From Pseudomonadota bacterium (lineage in GTDB: Bacteria > Pseudomonadota > Alphaproteobacteria > Sphingomonadales > Sphingomonadaceae), in contig JAEZCZ010000009.1 in NCBI GenBank assembly GCA_023433305.1, forward strand, positions 1 through 64,000: DNA of 64,000 bases, in the 5' to 3' direction. Position 1 is the first letter of the stretch, and every line of letters starts with the position of its first letter. Shown here piece by piece: positions 34,732 to 46,208 of this stretch. The position numbers and the translations under genes are program-made. Below the pieces are notes generated by a model. It worked only from the letters and a program-made list of their open reading frames with translations. It was not told the origin of the DNA and did no database searches.

Positions 34732-35268
34732 TCAGGCGTCTTCGGTGGTGCTCTCGTAATACTGCGGAGCGTGCGTCTTTAGCACGTCGAGAATCTTCGC
34801 GAGCGCGGTCGGCTCGTCGGTCTTCTCCATCGCCGCCAGCTCGCGCGCAAGCCGACTCGAGGCCGCCTCGAAGATCTGCCGCTCGGAATAGCTCTGTTCG
34901 GGCTGGTCCTCGGGACGGAACAGGTCGCGGGTCACCTCGGCGATCGACACGAGGTCGCCCGAGTTGATCTTGGCTTCGTATTCCTGGGCGCGGCGCGACC
35001 ACATGGTGCGCTTCACCTTGGGTTTGCCTTTCAGCGTTTCCATCGCTTCCTTGAGCGTCTTGTCGCTCGAAAGCTTGCGCATGCCGATGGATTCGACCTT
35101 GTTCACGGGCACACGGAGCGTCATCCGCTCCTTCTCGAAGCGCAGCACGTAGAGCTCGAGCTTCATGCCAGCGATTTCCTCGCTCTGCAGCTCGACCACC
35201 CGGCCGACCCCATGCTTGGGATAGACGACGTAGTCGCCGACATCGAATGCGGGGGCATTCACAGCCAT
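34732..35268 (-). CDS. CarD family transcriptional regulator
   Basis: A 178-residue CarD/CdnL protein that binds the RNA polymerase beta subunit and stabilises open complexes, especially at rRNA promoters. The N-terminal Tudor-like domain begins FDVGDYVVYPKHGVGRVVELQ, and the helical C-terminal DNA-binding domain follows (RRAQEYEAKINSGDLVSIAEVTRDLF). ATG 35268 is preceded by AGGA. A TATAAT box lies at 35439-35434, implying a leader of about 165 bases. It forms a conserved alphaproteobacterial cluster with the ferredoxin, S4 protein and helicase genes upstream. Confidence 0.92.
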   Translation of the reverse strand: MAVNAPAFDVGDYVVYPKHGVGRVVELQSEEIAGMKLELYVLRFEKERMTLRVPVNKVESIGMRKLSSDKTLKEAMETLKGKPKVKRTMWSRRAQEYEAKINSGDLVSIAEVTRDLFRPEDQPEQSYSERQIFEAASSRLARELAAMEKTDEPTALAKILDVLKTHAPQYYESTTEDA

Positions 35269-35433
35269 CTTGCTTACTTGTCCTTTCTTGCGGCAGGGTT
35301 CAGGGAGCGTGTCGCGGATGCTTGCGGCCGCACGACCCTCGCGCGGCCCGGCTTGCCACGATTTGAACGCTGTTGGCGGGGGCCTGCCTTCCTTGTCCGA
35401 CCGATCGCCCATGCAGAAGGGCGGAGCCGCATT

Positions 35434-35439
35434 ATTATA
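35434..35439 (-). promoter_or_regulatory. TATAAT -10 box upstream of carD
   Basis: A perfect TATAAT on the minus strand in an AT-rich patch (GCTATATAATAATG), about 165 bases before the carD start. No convincing -35 element was found at 16-18 bases, as might be expected for a CarD-dependent or extended promoter. Confidence 0.4.
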
Positions 35440-35537
35440 TAGCAGATTCGCAACAAAATTGCCACCCCTGCCCAAGACATGGGCGGAGGTGCCGCTTTTG
35501 GGGTCCGGAAATCAGCGGCGACGGATCGCCGGCTAGA

Positions 35538-35876
35538 TCAATCGCCTTCGCCGGGCTCCGCCGAGAAGTGCTCGTCGAACTTGCCTTCGACGCCCTTGAA
35601 GTCGTCGGCGTCGGCCGGCGGGTCCTTCTTCTGGGTGATGTTCGGCCACTCAGCCGAATACTTGGAGTTCAGCTCGAGCCACTGCTCGAGGCCGCCTTCG
35701 GTGTCGGGGAGAATCGCCTCGGCCGGGCATTCGGGTTCGCACACGCCGCAGTCGATGCATTCCGACGGATTGATGACGAGCATGTTCTCGCCCTCGTAGA
35801 AACAGTCGACCGGGCAGACCTCGACGCAGTCGGTGTACTTGCACTTGATGCAGGCCTCGGTGACGACATAAGTCAT
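35538..35876 (-). CDS. fdxA: FdxA-type 7Fe ferredoxin
   Basis: A 112-residue ferredoxin with the mixed [3Fe-4S]/[4Fe-4S] pattern. C9 and C17 ([10 protein letters not shown]) and C21 are in the first half, and C40, C43, C46 and C50 ([11 protein letters not shown]) in the second. The extended acidic C-terminus is usual for alphaproteobacterial FdxA. It overlaps the upstream S4 gene by four bases (ATGA) and is co-transcribed with it. Confidence 0.94.
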   Translation of the reverse strand: MTYVVTEACIKCKYTDCVEVCPVDCFYEGENMLVINPSECIDCGVCEPECPAEAILPDTEGGLEQWLELNSKYSAEWPNITQKKDPPADADDFKGVEGKFDEHFSAEPGEGD

Positions 35877-36202
35877 GTGTGCGCTTTCCCTTCTGCGTGT
35901 CCCGGTCCTTCCCCGGACTGCGCCTCGCCGCCCGCTATGCCGTTTGGCCCGGCAGCGTCAAGCGGGCGATAGCAGGCCTGGGCTTCGCTTGCCGGCCCTC
36001 GGCGCGTGGGCAAAGCAAGGATTTCTATCACCAGCACACGGCTCCTTAGCGGCAGCGTGAGCACGTCACCGGCTGCGATCTCGCGATCCTGCCGCAGCAC
36101 GCGCTCGCCGTTGTGACGAATATGGCCCTCGGCAATCCAGCGCTGCGCCAACGTGCGGCTTTTGGTGAAGCGCAGCGCGTGGAGCAGCCGATCGATCCTC
36201 AC
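35873..36202 (-). CDS. S4-domain RNA-binding protein (Hsp15-like)
   Basis: A 109-residue protein with an N-terminal S4 RNA-binding domain: [35 protein letters not shown], then [15 protein letters not shown]. This resembles Hsp15, which binds stalled 50S subunits carrying nascent chains. The C-terminal tail is low complexity. The start is GTG 36202, directly after the helicase stop with no spacer. Confidence 0.88.
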   Translation of the reverse strand: MRIDRLLHALRFTKSRTLAQRWIAEGHIRHNGERVLRQDREIAAGDVLTLPLRSRVLVIEILALPTRRGPASEAQACYRPLDAAGPNGIAGGEAQSGEGPGHAEGKAHT

Positions 36203-38719
36203 TCAGCGCACCAGGCCAGCGAGCGCGGCGAAGGCGCTCCCTTCGGGGACCGGTCGGGACGGCTTCTCTGGAGCGCGGTCCTTGCGCGGAGGGCGCCAGC
36301 TCCACAGTGCCGGCGTCGGCGGCCCATATGCGCCTTCCGGAAGCGCGCGCGCTTCGTTGCTACGGAAGCCGGCATCGCGCATCAGGCGGCGGAAGTTGTC
36401 CGCGGTCAGGCCCATCGACGTCGCGAGAGCCGGGTCGACGTGGAATCCCCGGCCCGCGGTGCGGGCGCGTTGCTCATGCGCGGCGCGGAACAGCTTTTCG
36501 GCCATGTCGACGCGAATCGCCTGGTTGCCGGCCCGGCGATAGCCGGCGGGCAGCCGTCGTGCCCCCGCGATCACGGCTTCCATTCCCGGCGACAGGGCGC
36601 GCGTATCGGCGCCGATGGCATGGAGCAGCCGGCGCGGCGCCGGCTTGAGCAGGGCCGGAACGAACACGTCGAGCGCGCCGATGGTGACGCCGAGCCTTCG
36701 CAGCATCGGCCGCTTCTCCTTGGGTATATGGGCCAGCCCGGCGTCTTCGCGCGCGATCGTGCCGTGGCCGGCCGTCAGCGTCAGCAGCAGTGCGCGTACT
36801 TGGCTGCCCGCCTCGGGCGACGTGGCGGCCGCCTCGATCTCGCGCAGCGGCACAAGCGGCGCGAGCTCGCCGTCGAGCCATAGCTCGAGTGCCTCGGTCA
36901 GCCGCGCCTTATGCGCCGGCTCGAGCACGCGAAGCTCCTTTTCGAGCGCCAGCCGGGGCCGGCTCGCCGATTTGCCGCGCTCCAGCCGGGCAATAGCCCG
37001 CCCGTCGCGGCGGACTTCGCCGTGCTCAAGCGTCAGATCGCCGAGTTCGTCCTGCACGAGTGCGTGGGCCTTCGTCGCCAGCAGGCGTGGCAGGTGCTTC
37101 TCGGCCGCGGCCAGCATCAGCTTGCGATCTTCGTGGCTGGCCTCGGCATCGACCACGAAGCGGAAGCCTTCGAGGTGGCCGATCGGCTCGTCTTCGACCA
37201 GGACCCGGCCCGATTCGTCCAAATTTACTCGCAACAGTCCCGCATCCTTCCCCAGTGTCCGCATCAGGATCGTCGTCCGTCGGTTGACGAACCGCTCGGT
37301 CAACCGCTGGTGCAGCGCGTCGGACAGGCGCCGCTCCGCGTCGCGGGCCCGCGCCCCCATTTCGTCGCGCGCCAGGACCCAGTCGGGCCGCTGGCAGATA
37401 TACGCCCAGCTGCGGATCGCGGCGATGCGGCCCTGCAGCGTATCGATGTCTCCCTCGGTTCGGCCAAGCTCGCCGATCCGCGCCGCGACATAGTCCGCGC
37501 CGAGGTGTCCGTCACTCAAGTCTTGCCACAACCGCGCTACGAACCGCGCGTGGGCCTCCGCGCCCTGCTGGCGAAAGTCGGGAAGCTGGCACACTTCCCA
37601 GAAGCGGCGCACCCGGTGTGGTGTCTTGACGCCATCCGCGATGGCCGGGTCCTCGCTAAGGCGACGCAGCACCGCGAGGTCGATCGCCTCCGGTGCCGGA
37701 GCCAACTCCGGAATACCTGGCTTCGCCTCGAGATCGGCGAGAAGAGCCCGCAGGCTATCGAAACGGGGCTGGGCCTCGCGCCAGAACAACTTCGTCAGCG
37801 GTGCGAAGCGGTGATGCTCGATTGCGTAGATCTCGTCGTCGGTAAAGTTCAGCGCATCGTTGTCGCGCGCCGAGAGCGTCCCGAAGGTCCCGTCCTGCTG
37901 GTGCCGCCCCGCGCGCCCGGCAATCTGCGCCATCTCCGCCGGCGTCAGCCGCCGCTGTCGCACCCCGTCGAACTTGGATAGCGAGGCGAAAGCGACGTGC
38001 GTCACATCAAGATTGACGCCCATCCCGATCGCATCGGTCGCCACGATGTAGTCGACCTCGCCCGACTGGAAGAGCTGGACCTGGCGGTTGCGCGTCTCCG
38101 GACTGAGCCCGCCCATCACGACCGCCGCGCCGCCTCGAAACCGCCGCAGCATCTCGGCGACCGCGTAGACTTGCTCGACCGAGAACGCGACGACCGCAGA
38201 GCGCGGGGGCAACCGGCTCAGCTTCCGCGCGCCGGAATAAGTGAGCGTAGAGAACCGCGGTCTCTCCTCGATCTCGGTACCGGGCAGCAAGGCCTTGATC
38301 ATAGGCTGCATGGTCGCGGAACCGAGCAGCATGGTCTCCTCACGGCCGCGCGCATGAAGCAGTCGGTCGGTGAAGATATGTCCGCGCTCGCGATCGGCGG
38401 CGAGCTGCGCCTCGTCGAGCGCCACAAATGCTAGCCCGCCCTCGTCCCCCTGGGTCGTTCTGGGCATCGCCTCGGCGGTGCAGAGGTAATATCGCGCGTC
38501 AGGCGGCTCGATCCGCTCTTCACCGGTAATCAGGGCGACCTGTTTCGGGCCCTTTATCGCGCATACGCGGTCGTAAACCTCGCGCGCCAGCAGCCGCAGG
38601 GGGAACCCGATCGCTCCGCTCGAATGCCCGCACAGCCGCTCGATCGCGAGGTGGGTCTTGCCGGTGTTGGTCGGGCCGAGCACGGCCCGCAGGCGGCTGT
38701 CTGAAGGGGAGGCGATCAC
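36203..38719 (-). CDS. SUV3-like superfamily II RNA helicase
   Basis: An 838-residue helicase of the mitochondrial SUV3/MgpS-like group. Walker A is LGPTNTGKTHLAIERL, the DEAD-type box is ALDEAQLA, SAT is LLGSATMQP, and the second RecA domain has VDYIVATDAIGMGVNLD and QIAGRAGRH. A long C-terminal extension (about residues 450-838) follows and ends ALAGLVR. A GTG at 38719 is the best start; the frame extends to a TTG at 38767. The chain helicase-S4-FdxA-CarD is conserved in Alphaproteobacteria. Confidence 0.88.
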   Translation of the reverse strand: MIASPSDSRLRAVLGPTNTGKTHLAIERLCGHSSGAIGFPLRLLAREVYDRVCAIKGPKQVALITGEERIEPPDARYYLCTAEAMPRTTQGDEGGLAFVALDEAQLAADRERGHIFTDRLLHARGREETMLLGSATMQPMIKALLPGTEIEERPRFSTLTYSGARKLSRLPPRSAVVAFSVEQVYAVAEMLRRFRGGAAVVMGGLSPETRNRQVQLFQSGEVDYIVATDAIGMGVNLDVTHVAFASLSKFDGVRQRRLTPAEMAQIAGRAGRHQQDGTFGTLSARDNDALNFTDDEIYAIEHHRFAPLTKLFWREAQPRFDSLRALLADLEAKPGIPELAPAPEAIDLAVLRRLSEDPAIADGVKTPHRVRRFWEVCQLPDFRQQGAEAHARFVARLWQDLSDGHLGADYVAARIGELGRTEGDIDTLQGRIAAIRSWAYICQRPDWVLARDEMGARARDAERRLSDALHQRLTERFVNRRTTILMRTLGKDAGLLRVNLDESGRVLVEDEPIGHLEGFRFVVDAEASHEDRKLMLAAAEKHLPRLLATKAHALVQDELGDLTLEHGEVRRDGRAIARLERGKSASRPRLALEKELRVLEPAHKARLTEALELWLDGELAPLVPLREIEAAATSPEAGSQVRALLLTLTAGHGTIAREDAGLAHIPKEKRPMLRRLGVTIGALDVFVPALLKPAPRRLLHAIGADTRALSPGMEAVIAGARRLPAGYRRAGNQAIRVDMAEKLFRAAHEQRARTAGRGFHVDPALATSMGLTADNFRRLMRDAGFRSNEARALPEGAYGPPTPALWSWRPPRKDRAPEKPSRPVPEGSAFAALAGLVR

Positions 38720-38896
38720 AGTGCTGCCAGTGTGGGGGTGGAGCGATACCCGCGCAAGCGTATGCAACGGGATGTGGGCAGTTCCACGCCTCGCCGCAGC
38801 GCGGACTCGGCTTGTCCCGGTTTACAGGAAATTAACTTTATCCTGGCACACCATTTTGCCACAGAGACGGCCGGGATCGGGTCGCGCCTTTCTCGC

Positions 38897-40555
38897 ATGG
38901 ATCGGCGAGAAAGTGCGCGCCCGCACTGGAGGGTGCGCTTGTTCAAGGATTGCGGAAGCGACGCAGTCGAGACCGCGGGCGGGGGGGATGACCCGCTGGC
39001 GCATTTGGCGTCTTCGCAGATCATCCATGGCGTTGCGCCAGGGCGCCCGGCCCTTGCCGTGCGAATGGCGGCCGTCGCGGAACGCTACGGTAAATGGCGC
39101 GATCGTACCTCGGCCCGTCTTGCCGAACTCGACCTCGTTCCCGATCTCGCGCAGGACATCGGCTCGCGCCGCTGGCTGCGTGGCGCCGGCACGCTGCTCG
39201 GCCTTTCGGCCGTAGCCTTGGCAGGCTGGCCCGGCTTCACTCCCGTCGAGGCCGCGCCGCTGATGGTGATCGACGATCCCGTCCGCGACGAGTTTCGTAG
39301 CCAGATGATCATGCCGCTCGCGCTCGGAGGCGATAGCGGCCGCCGGATGGGCGCCACCTCGGCGGTCGTCGCGCTCAAGTCCGCGCCCGAGCGGCCAAGG
39401 CTCGACCTCGAGGCCACGCTCGCGCGCGGCGACAGTTTCGAACGCCTGCTCCAGCGCGCCGGAGTCGGCGCGGCGGAAGCGAATCTGATTGCCTCGCTGG
39501 TGTCCTCGGAAGCGCCGCTCTCCGAGATCGAGCCGGGCACGCATGTCGATATCACGCTCGGCCGCCGTCCCGCGCCCGATGCCAAGCGCCCGCTCGAAGC
39601 GCTTTCGTTCCGCGCGCGGTTCGATCTCCAGCTCGCGGTCGAGCGGCAGGGCGGGCGATTGGTGCTCGATCCGCGCCCGATTACGGTCGATTCCACCCCG
39701 CTGCGCATCCGCGGCGTGGTCGGGCCGAGCCTCTATCGCTCTGCGCGGGCCGCCGGCGCTCCGGCCAGTTCGGTCCAGCAGTACCTTCGCACGCTCGGAA
39801 CCGAAGTGGACTTCGACAGCGGGATCGCGAGCGGCGACGAATTCGACCTGATCGTCGAATACAAGCGCGCGGCGACCGGCGAAGTCGAAGTCGGCAAGCT
39901 CCTCTACGCGGCCATCCTCCGAGACGGGAAGCCGCGCAAGCAGTTGCTCCGCTGGGGCGACGAGGGCCGGTTCTACGAAGCCTCCGGAGTGGGCGAGCAG
40001 CGGTCCGGCCTTCTGGCGCCAGTACCTGGGCGGGTCACCTCGGCCTACGGTCAGCGCCGCCACCCGATCCTCGGCTATCGGCGGATGCACGCCGGGCTCG
40101 ACTTCAAGGCTGGCCATGGCACGCCGATCTACGCGGTCAGCGACGGCACCGTGCAGTACGCCGGCCGTCACGGCGGGCATGGCAACTACGTCAAGCTTTC
40201 GCACGGCGGCGGGCTCGCCACGGGTTATGCGCATATGAGCCGCATCGCGGTCTCGAGCGGTAGCCGCGTGCGGCGCGGGCAGGTGATCGGCTACGTCGGC
40301 TCGACCGGCCTCTCGACGGGTCCGCATCTCCATTACGAGATGTATCGCAACGGAAAGACGGTGAACCCGTCGAGCGTCAAGTTCGTCACGCGCGCCCAGC
40401 TTTCGGGGCGCGAGCTGGCCAATTTCCGCGCCCGCTTGGCGGAGCTGCAGCAGGTCGAGCCGGGCGCCGCGCTGGCGACGCTCACTCCCGCGCGGTCCGG
40501 GACTGAGGAGCCGGTGCGCGAGATCGAGCGCCTCGCGGCGAAGCGCGTCGGCTAG
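38897..40555 (+). CDS. M23 peptidase with LysM/OapA-like domain, membrane anchored
   Basis: A 552-residue protein. A hydrophobic anchor is near residue 100 (AGTLLGLSAVALAGWPGF), preceded by a long charged cytoplasmic N-terminus. A middle OapA/Csd3-like domain contains LARGDSFERLLQRAGVG. The C-terminal LytM/M23 domain has the Zn ligands in RRMHAGLDFKAGHGTPI (H..D) and GPHLHYEM (HxH). All catalytic positions are kept, so it should be an active endopeptidase cleaving peptidoglycan crosslinks. The start is uncertain: ATG 38897 has no good ribosome site, and a GTG lies at 38933. Confidence 0.85.
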   Translation: MDRRESARPHWRVRLFKDCGSDAVETAGGGDDPLAHLASSQIIHGVAPGRPALAVRMAAVAERYGKWRDRTSARLAELDLVPDLAQDIGSRRWLRGAGTLLGLSAVALAGWPGFTPVEAAPLMVIDDPVRDEFRSQMIMPLALGGDSGRRMGATSAVVALKSAPERPRLDLEATLARGDSFERLLQRAGVGAAEANLIASLVSSEAPLSEIEPGTHVDITLGRRPAPDAKRPLEALSFRARFDLQLAVERQGGRLVLDPRPITVDSTPLRIRGVVGPSLYRSARAAGAPASSVQQYLRTLGTEVDFDSGIASGDEFDLIVEYKRAATGEVEVGKLLYAAILRDGKPRKQLLRWGDEGRFYEASGVGEQRSGLLAPVPGRVTSAYGQRRHPILGYRRMHAGLDFKAGHGTPIYAVSDGTVQYAGRHGGHGNYVKLSHGGGLATGYAHMSRIAVSSGSRVRRGQVIGYVGSTGLSTGPHLHYEMYRNGKTVNPSSVKFVTRAQLSGRELANFRARLAELQQVEPGAALATLTPARSGTEEPVREIERLAAKRVG

Positions 40556-42162
<1,607 letters not shown>

Positions 42163-42170
<8 letters not shown>

Positions 42171-44392
42171 CGCGCGCGTCGAGGCTGCGCCGAGTGCCCG
42201 CCGGTGGCTGTTCGCGGTCACGATCCTCGCGGGCAGCTTCCTGCTGTTCCTGGTCCAGCCGATGGTGGCGCGCATGGCGCTGCCGCGATTGGGGGGCGCG
42301 CCGAACGTCTGGAACAGCGCGATGCTGGTGTACCAGGCGCTGCTTCTCGGCGGCTACGCCTACGCGCACGCGCTCTCGCGGCTGCCGCTCGGACGACAGG
42401 CGGCGATCCATCTCGCTGCTGCTCGCCGCCGCGCTGACCCTGCCGATCGCGCTGCCCGAGATCGCCCCGCCGGTGCCCGGCAGCGAGGCGGTGTGGGTGC
42501 CGTGGCTGCTGATCCTGACGATCGGGCCGCTGTTCTTCGTGGTCTCGGCGCAGGCGCCACTGATGCAGCGCTGGTTCGCGATGCACCCGCAAGCGGGCAA
42601 TCCCTATCCACTCTACGCCGCTTCGAACCTCGGCAGCTTCGCGGGTCTGCTCGCTTATCCGCTGCTGGCCGAGCCGCTCCTGCCGCTCGGCGACCAGAGC
42701 AGTGCCTGGGCGATCGGCTATGGCGCGTTGATCGTCCTCGTGGCGCTGGTCGCGCTGGCGCGACGCGGAGTGCCCGCTGCTCCGCAAGCGCAAAGCGCGG
42801 CGCTCGGTTCGTCCGCACCGGCGCCGACCAGGCGGCAAATGGCCCTGTGGCTGGCGCTCTCGGCGGTTCCTTCGGGCCTGATGCTGTCGACCACGACGCA
42901 TCTCACGACCGACATCTTCGCGATGCCGCTGCTGTGGGTGATCCCGCTCGGGCTCTACCTGCTGTCGTTCTCGATCGCGTTCGCCGCGCGTCGGGGGCTC
43001 GCGGCCACGCTGACCGCGCTCGCCCCGCTGATCCTCTGCGCCGACGGGGCGATCGCGATGGTGGCGGTCGAACGGCCGGGGATGATGGCGGCGATCGCCA
43101 GCCTCGTGCTGCTGTTCGCCGTCTCGGTCGCGCTCCACGCGCGGCTCTACGAGACGCGGCCGGAGCCGGCGCGCCTGACGCAGTTCTACCTGATCATGTC
43201 GGCCGGGGGTGCGCTGGGCGGCCTGTTCACCGCGCTCGTCGCGCCGCTGGTGTTCGACTGGACCTGGGAGCACCCGATCCTGTTCCTCGCCGCGGCGGCG
43301 CTGATCCCGCTGGGCGCCTGGTCGGGCTTCCTTGGCGCGATCTTCCCCGACGCGCGGCGGCGCCGGCTCGCGCTCGCGTTGCTGCTGTTCGTGGTGTTCG
43401 TCGGCGCGCTCCACTTGCGGCAGGGAACGCGCTTCGAGCCGTGGACCGGACTCGACCTGGTCATCTTCGCGGGCCTCGTCGGAGCGGCAGGGCTGCTGGC
43501 GGCAAGGCGATGGGCGTATATCGCGGCCTGCGCGACGCTCATCGCCGCGATGGGCGGGTTCGCGCAGCTAGGGCTGACGATTGAGGGTGTGCGCAGTCGT
43601 AGTTACTTCGGCATCTACACGATCAACGATGCGACCACGGGCGACCGCCAGTTGATGCACGGCACGACGCTCCACGGGGTGCAGCGGCGCGTGGACGGCA
43701 AGGCGAGCCTCGAGCCGACCACCTATTACGGCGAGGAGGCGGGAGTCGGCCTCGCGCTGCGCTCGGCGGAGGATCTGTACGGGCCGAACGCCCGCGTCGG
43801 CGTGGTCGGGCTCGGGGGCGGGACGCTCGCCTGCTATCGACGGCCGGGGCAATCGTGGACGTTCTTCGAAATCGATCCCGAAGTGCTCGAATACTCGCGC
43901 GACGGGGTGTTCACGTTCCTGGAAAGCTGTGCGCCGCGCGCGCCGGTGGTGATCGGCGACGCGCGGATCAAGCTCTCCAAGGTGCCGCCCGACAGCTTCG
44001 ACCTGCTCGTGGTCGACGCCTTCTCCTCGGACGCGATACCGCTCCACCTGCTGACCGAGGAAGCTCACCGCGTCTATTTCCGCGCGCTGGCGCCCGACGG
44101 CCTGCTGCTCGTTCACATCAGCAACCGCTTCGTCGATCTCCATCCGGTGCTCGCCGCGCTCGCGAAGGAGCAGGGGCTTACGGCGGCGGTGCGGCGCGAC
44201 CTGCCGGCGGGCCGGACGCTCAGCGCGTCCGACTGGGTGGTCTTCTCGCGCGACCCGGCGAAAGTCACGGCGCTGACCACGGGCGACGGGCGCGACGGGC
44301 AGTGGCGGCCGCTCGGTTCGGAGGCGGGGCGAGTGTGGCGCGACGATTATGCCTCGATCCTGCCCTATCTGCGGTGGCGGCAATTCCTGTAA
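42163..44392 (+). pseudogene. Fused membrane/spermidine synthase-like protein, broken by a frameshift
   Basis: About 740 codons of a membrane protein fused to a spermidine-synthase-like domain. The N-terminus (ATG 42163, WLFAVTILAGSFLLFLVQPM, then NVWNSAMLVYQALLLGGYAYAHALSRLPL) is in one frame as far as QAAIHL near 42412. The homologous continuation LLLAAALTLPIALPEIAPP is in the next frame, through to the stop at 44392. One extra base in CATCTCGCTGCTGCTC explains it. Multiple membrane helices run to about 43580. The C-terminal domain has VGLGGGTLACY, FFEIDPEV and LLVVDAFSSDAIP. No alternative start serves the second part. A real frameshift or a sequencing error are both possible. Confidence 0.8.
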
Positions 44393-44485
44393 GGCGAGGG
44401 GATGACGCGGACGGATAGCCGATCGCCGGCGGAGTTTCGGATCGAGACCGACCGCCTGGTCCTGCGCGACTGGCGCGAGGACGAC
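44341..44485 (+). repeat. 145-bp duplication, copy A
   Basis: Covers the last codons of the membrane/spermidine-synthase gene, its stop, the short gap and the first codons of the acetyltransferase at 44402. By hand alignment it matches 44979-45123 with 16 mismatches in 145 bases and no gaps, at a constant offset of 638 bases. Confidence 0.85.
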
Positions 44486-44962
44486 TTCGACGCGCTCCAC
44501 GCCCTCTGCACCTCGCCACGGGTCATGGCGACGATCGGCCCGCTCCATGACGAGACCAAGACGCGCGGCTTGCTTGCGCGCTTGCGCGAGCGCACCGAGC
44601 GGGACGGGCACACCTTCTGGGCGATGGAGCGCAAGGAAGACGGGCGCGTGATCGGCTTCTGCGGCGTGTCGCGCGGACCCGTCGCGCCGATCGAAGGCGT
44701 GCTCGAGATCGGCTGGCGCATGGTGGCCGAGTGCTGGGGCCAATCCTATGCCCGTGAGGCGGCCGAGGCGACGCTGCGGTGGATTGCCGCGAACCGTCCT
44801 GGTGAGCCGGTCTGCGCAATCACGTCGGTAGCGAACGATCGCAGCCGCGGGCTGATGGAGCGGCTCGGCATGCGTTACCGCCCCGACATGGATTTCGAGC
44901 ACCCGGACGTCGAGAGCGCGCATCTCAAGGCGCATGTCACTTATTGGCTGGACGCGGCATGA
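44402..44962 (+). CDS. GNAT acetyltransferase, copy 2
   Basis: A 186-residue RimJ/RimL-type acetyltransferase. The N-terminus is RIETDRLVLRDWREDDFDALHALCTSPRVMATIGPL. The acetyl-CoA motif region is LEIGWRMVAECWGQSYAREAAEATLRW; it reads WGQSYA where the neighbours have WGRGYA, a slightly weaker loop. It ends SRGLMERLGMRYR. The first 28 codons are nearly identical to those of the next gene because of a local duplication. Confidence 0.87.
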   Translation: MTRTDSRSPAEFRIETDRLVLRDWREDDFDALHALCTSPRVMATIGPLHDETKTRGLLARLRERTERDGHTFWAMERKEDGRVIGFCGVSRGPVAPIEGVLEIGWRMVAECWGQSYAREAAEATLRWIAANRPGEPVCAITSVANDRSRGLMERLGMRYRPDMDFEHPDVESAHLKAHVTYWLDAA

Positions 44963-44978
44963 CGGCGGCCTCCAACCG

Positions 44979-45123
44979 CGACGGTCATGCTTCGATCCAG
45001 CCCTATCTCCGGTGGCGGCAATTCCTGTAGGGGTCAGGGATGACGCAGACGGACAGCCCATCGCCGGCGGAGTTTCGGATGGAGACCGACCGCCTGATCC
45101 TGCGCGACTGGCGCGAGGACGAT
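44979..45123 (+). repeat. 145-bp duplication, copy B
   Basis: Second copy of the repeat at 44341-44485. Its first part is a relic of the 3' end of the membrane/spermidine-synthase gene lying in the gap between two acetyltransferase genes (the frame still reads ...SIQPYLRWRQFL and stops). Its second part is the start of the next acetyltransferase. Confidence 0.85.
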
Positions 45124-45633
45124 TGGCCGATCTTTTTCCAGCATACCAACACGCCCAACGTGATGCGCTGGCTAGCCGGGGTCATGGACGAGACGGCCAA
45201 GGCCGAGCAGCGTTCGCGGGTCGAGGAATGTGCAGCGCTGCACGGTCACTGCTTCTGGGCGATCGCACGAAAGGATGAAGGCGGCCACCTCTCCGGGGAA
45301 CTGCTTGGTTTCTGCGGCCTCAAGCGGGCCAATGCGCCCGGAAGCAGCATCACCGGAGAATTCGAAATCGGCTGGCGCTTGCGGGAAGACGCCTGGGGCC
45401 GAGGCTATGCCCGGGAAGCCGCAGAAGCCTCGCTTCGAGCCGGTTTCGAGCGATTCGGAGCCGAAGAAATCTTCGCCCTCACCGTCGCGGGGAACGAAGC
45501 GAGCTGGGGGCTGATGGAACGGCTTGGAATGCGGCGCCGCGAAGAGCTGGACTACGCGGATGCCCGCTATGACCCGCCTTTTCGCGATATGATCGTCTAT
45601 TCGATTTCGCGACAGGAGCGAGACCAAGCATGA
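45040..45633 (+). CDS. GNAT acetyltransferase, copy 3
   Basis: A 197-residue RimJ/RimL-type acetyltransferase. METDRLILRDWREDDWPIFFQHTNTPNVMRWLAG begins the fold; EIGWRLREDAWGRGYAREAAEASLRAGFERFG is the acetyl-CoA-binding region, and NEASWGLMERLGMRRREELDY the last motif. Its 5' end and leader were duplicated with the preceding acetyltransferase. It overlaps the carbonic anhydrase gene by four bases (ATGA). Confidence 0.88.
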   Translation: MTQTDSPSPAEFRMETDRLILRDWREDDWPIFFQHTNTPNVMRWLAGVMDETAKAEQRSRVEECAALHGHCFWAIARKDEGGHLSGELLGFCGLKRANAPGSSITGEFEIGWRLREDAWGRGYAREAAEASLRAGFERFGAEEIFALTVAGNEASWGLMERLGMRRREELDYADARYDPPFRDMIVYSISRQERDQA

Positions 45634-46208
45634 CGACGCCGGCCGAACGCTTCCCCTGGGCAACGATCCTGCCGTTCGAGGGCAAGGTGCCGCAGATTCA
45701 CGAAACCGCCTTCATCGCGCCCGGCGCGCGCGTGATCGGCGACGTGACGATCGGGCCCGAGGCGAGCGTCTGGTACAATTGCGTGCTGCGCGGCGACATC
45801 CACCGCATCGAGGTCGGCGCACGGTCGAACGTGCAGGATGGGAGCGTCTTTCATGTCGAAGGCCCGCGCCCCGATACGGATGGCTGCCCGACCATTGTCG
45901 GCGAGGATTGCGTGATCGGCCACATGGCCGTGGTCCACGGCTGCACGCTGGAGGATCGCGCCTTCGTCGGCATGGGCGCGGTGGCGATGGACGATTGCCG
46001 GATCGGCGAAGGCGCGATGCTGGCGGCGGGCGCCTTGCTCAGCCCCGGCAAGCATATCCCGCCGCGCGAGATCTGGGTCGGCCGCCCGGCGAAGCCCCAT
46101 CGCACCCAGGACGAGGCCCAAGTCGAGAAAATCCGCTTCCAGACCGCGCGTTATTGCGAGCTCGCGCGGCGGCACATGGCGGCGCTGCGTGGCGAAACCC
46201 AAGCCTGA
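45630..46208 (+). CDS. Gamma-class carbonic anhydrase family protein
   Basis: A 192-residue left-handed beta-helix protein (hexapeptide repeats, for example ARVIGDVTIGPEASVWYNCVLRGDIHRIEVGARSNVQDG). The His residues typical of the gamma-carbonic anhydrase Zn site are present in VFHVEG and IGHMAVVHGC. Members hydrate CO2 or are inactive scaffold relatives. It overlaps the DUF167 gene at its 3' end by 20 bases. Confidence 0.92.
   Translation: MTTPAERFPWATILPFEGKVPQIHETAFIAPGARVIGDVTIGPEASVWYNCVLRGDIHRIEVGARSNVQDGSVFHVEGPRPDTDGCPTIVGEDCVIGHMAVVHGCTLEDRAFVGMGAVAMDDCRIGEGAMLAAGALLSPGKHIPPREIWVGRPAKPHRTQDEAQVEKIRFQTARYCELARRHMAALRGETQA

Noticed and set aside
38720..38767. N-terminal extension of the helicase from the TTG at 38767
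   Set aside because: The added residues have no family similarity, and a GTG directly precedes the conserved start.
42395..42430. Programmed frameshifting in the membrane/spermidine-synthase gene
   Set aside because: No slippery heptamer or clear downstream structure is visible, and homologues are read in one frame.
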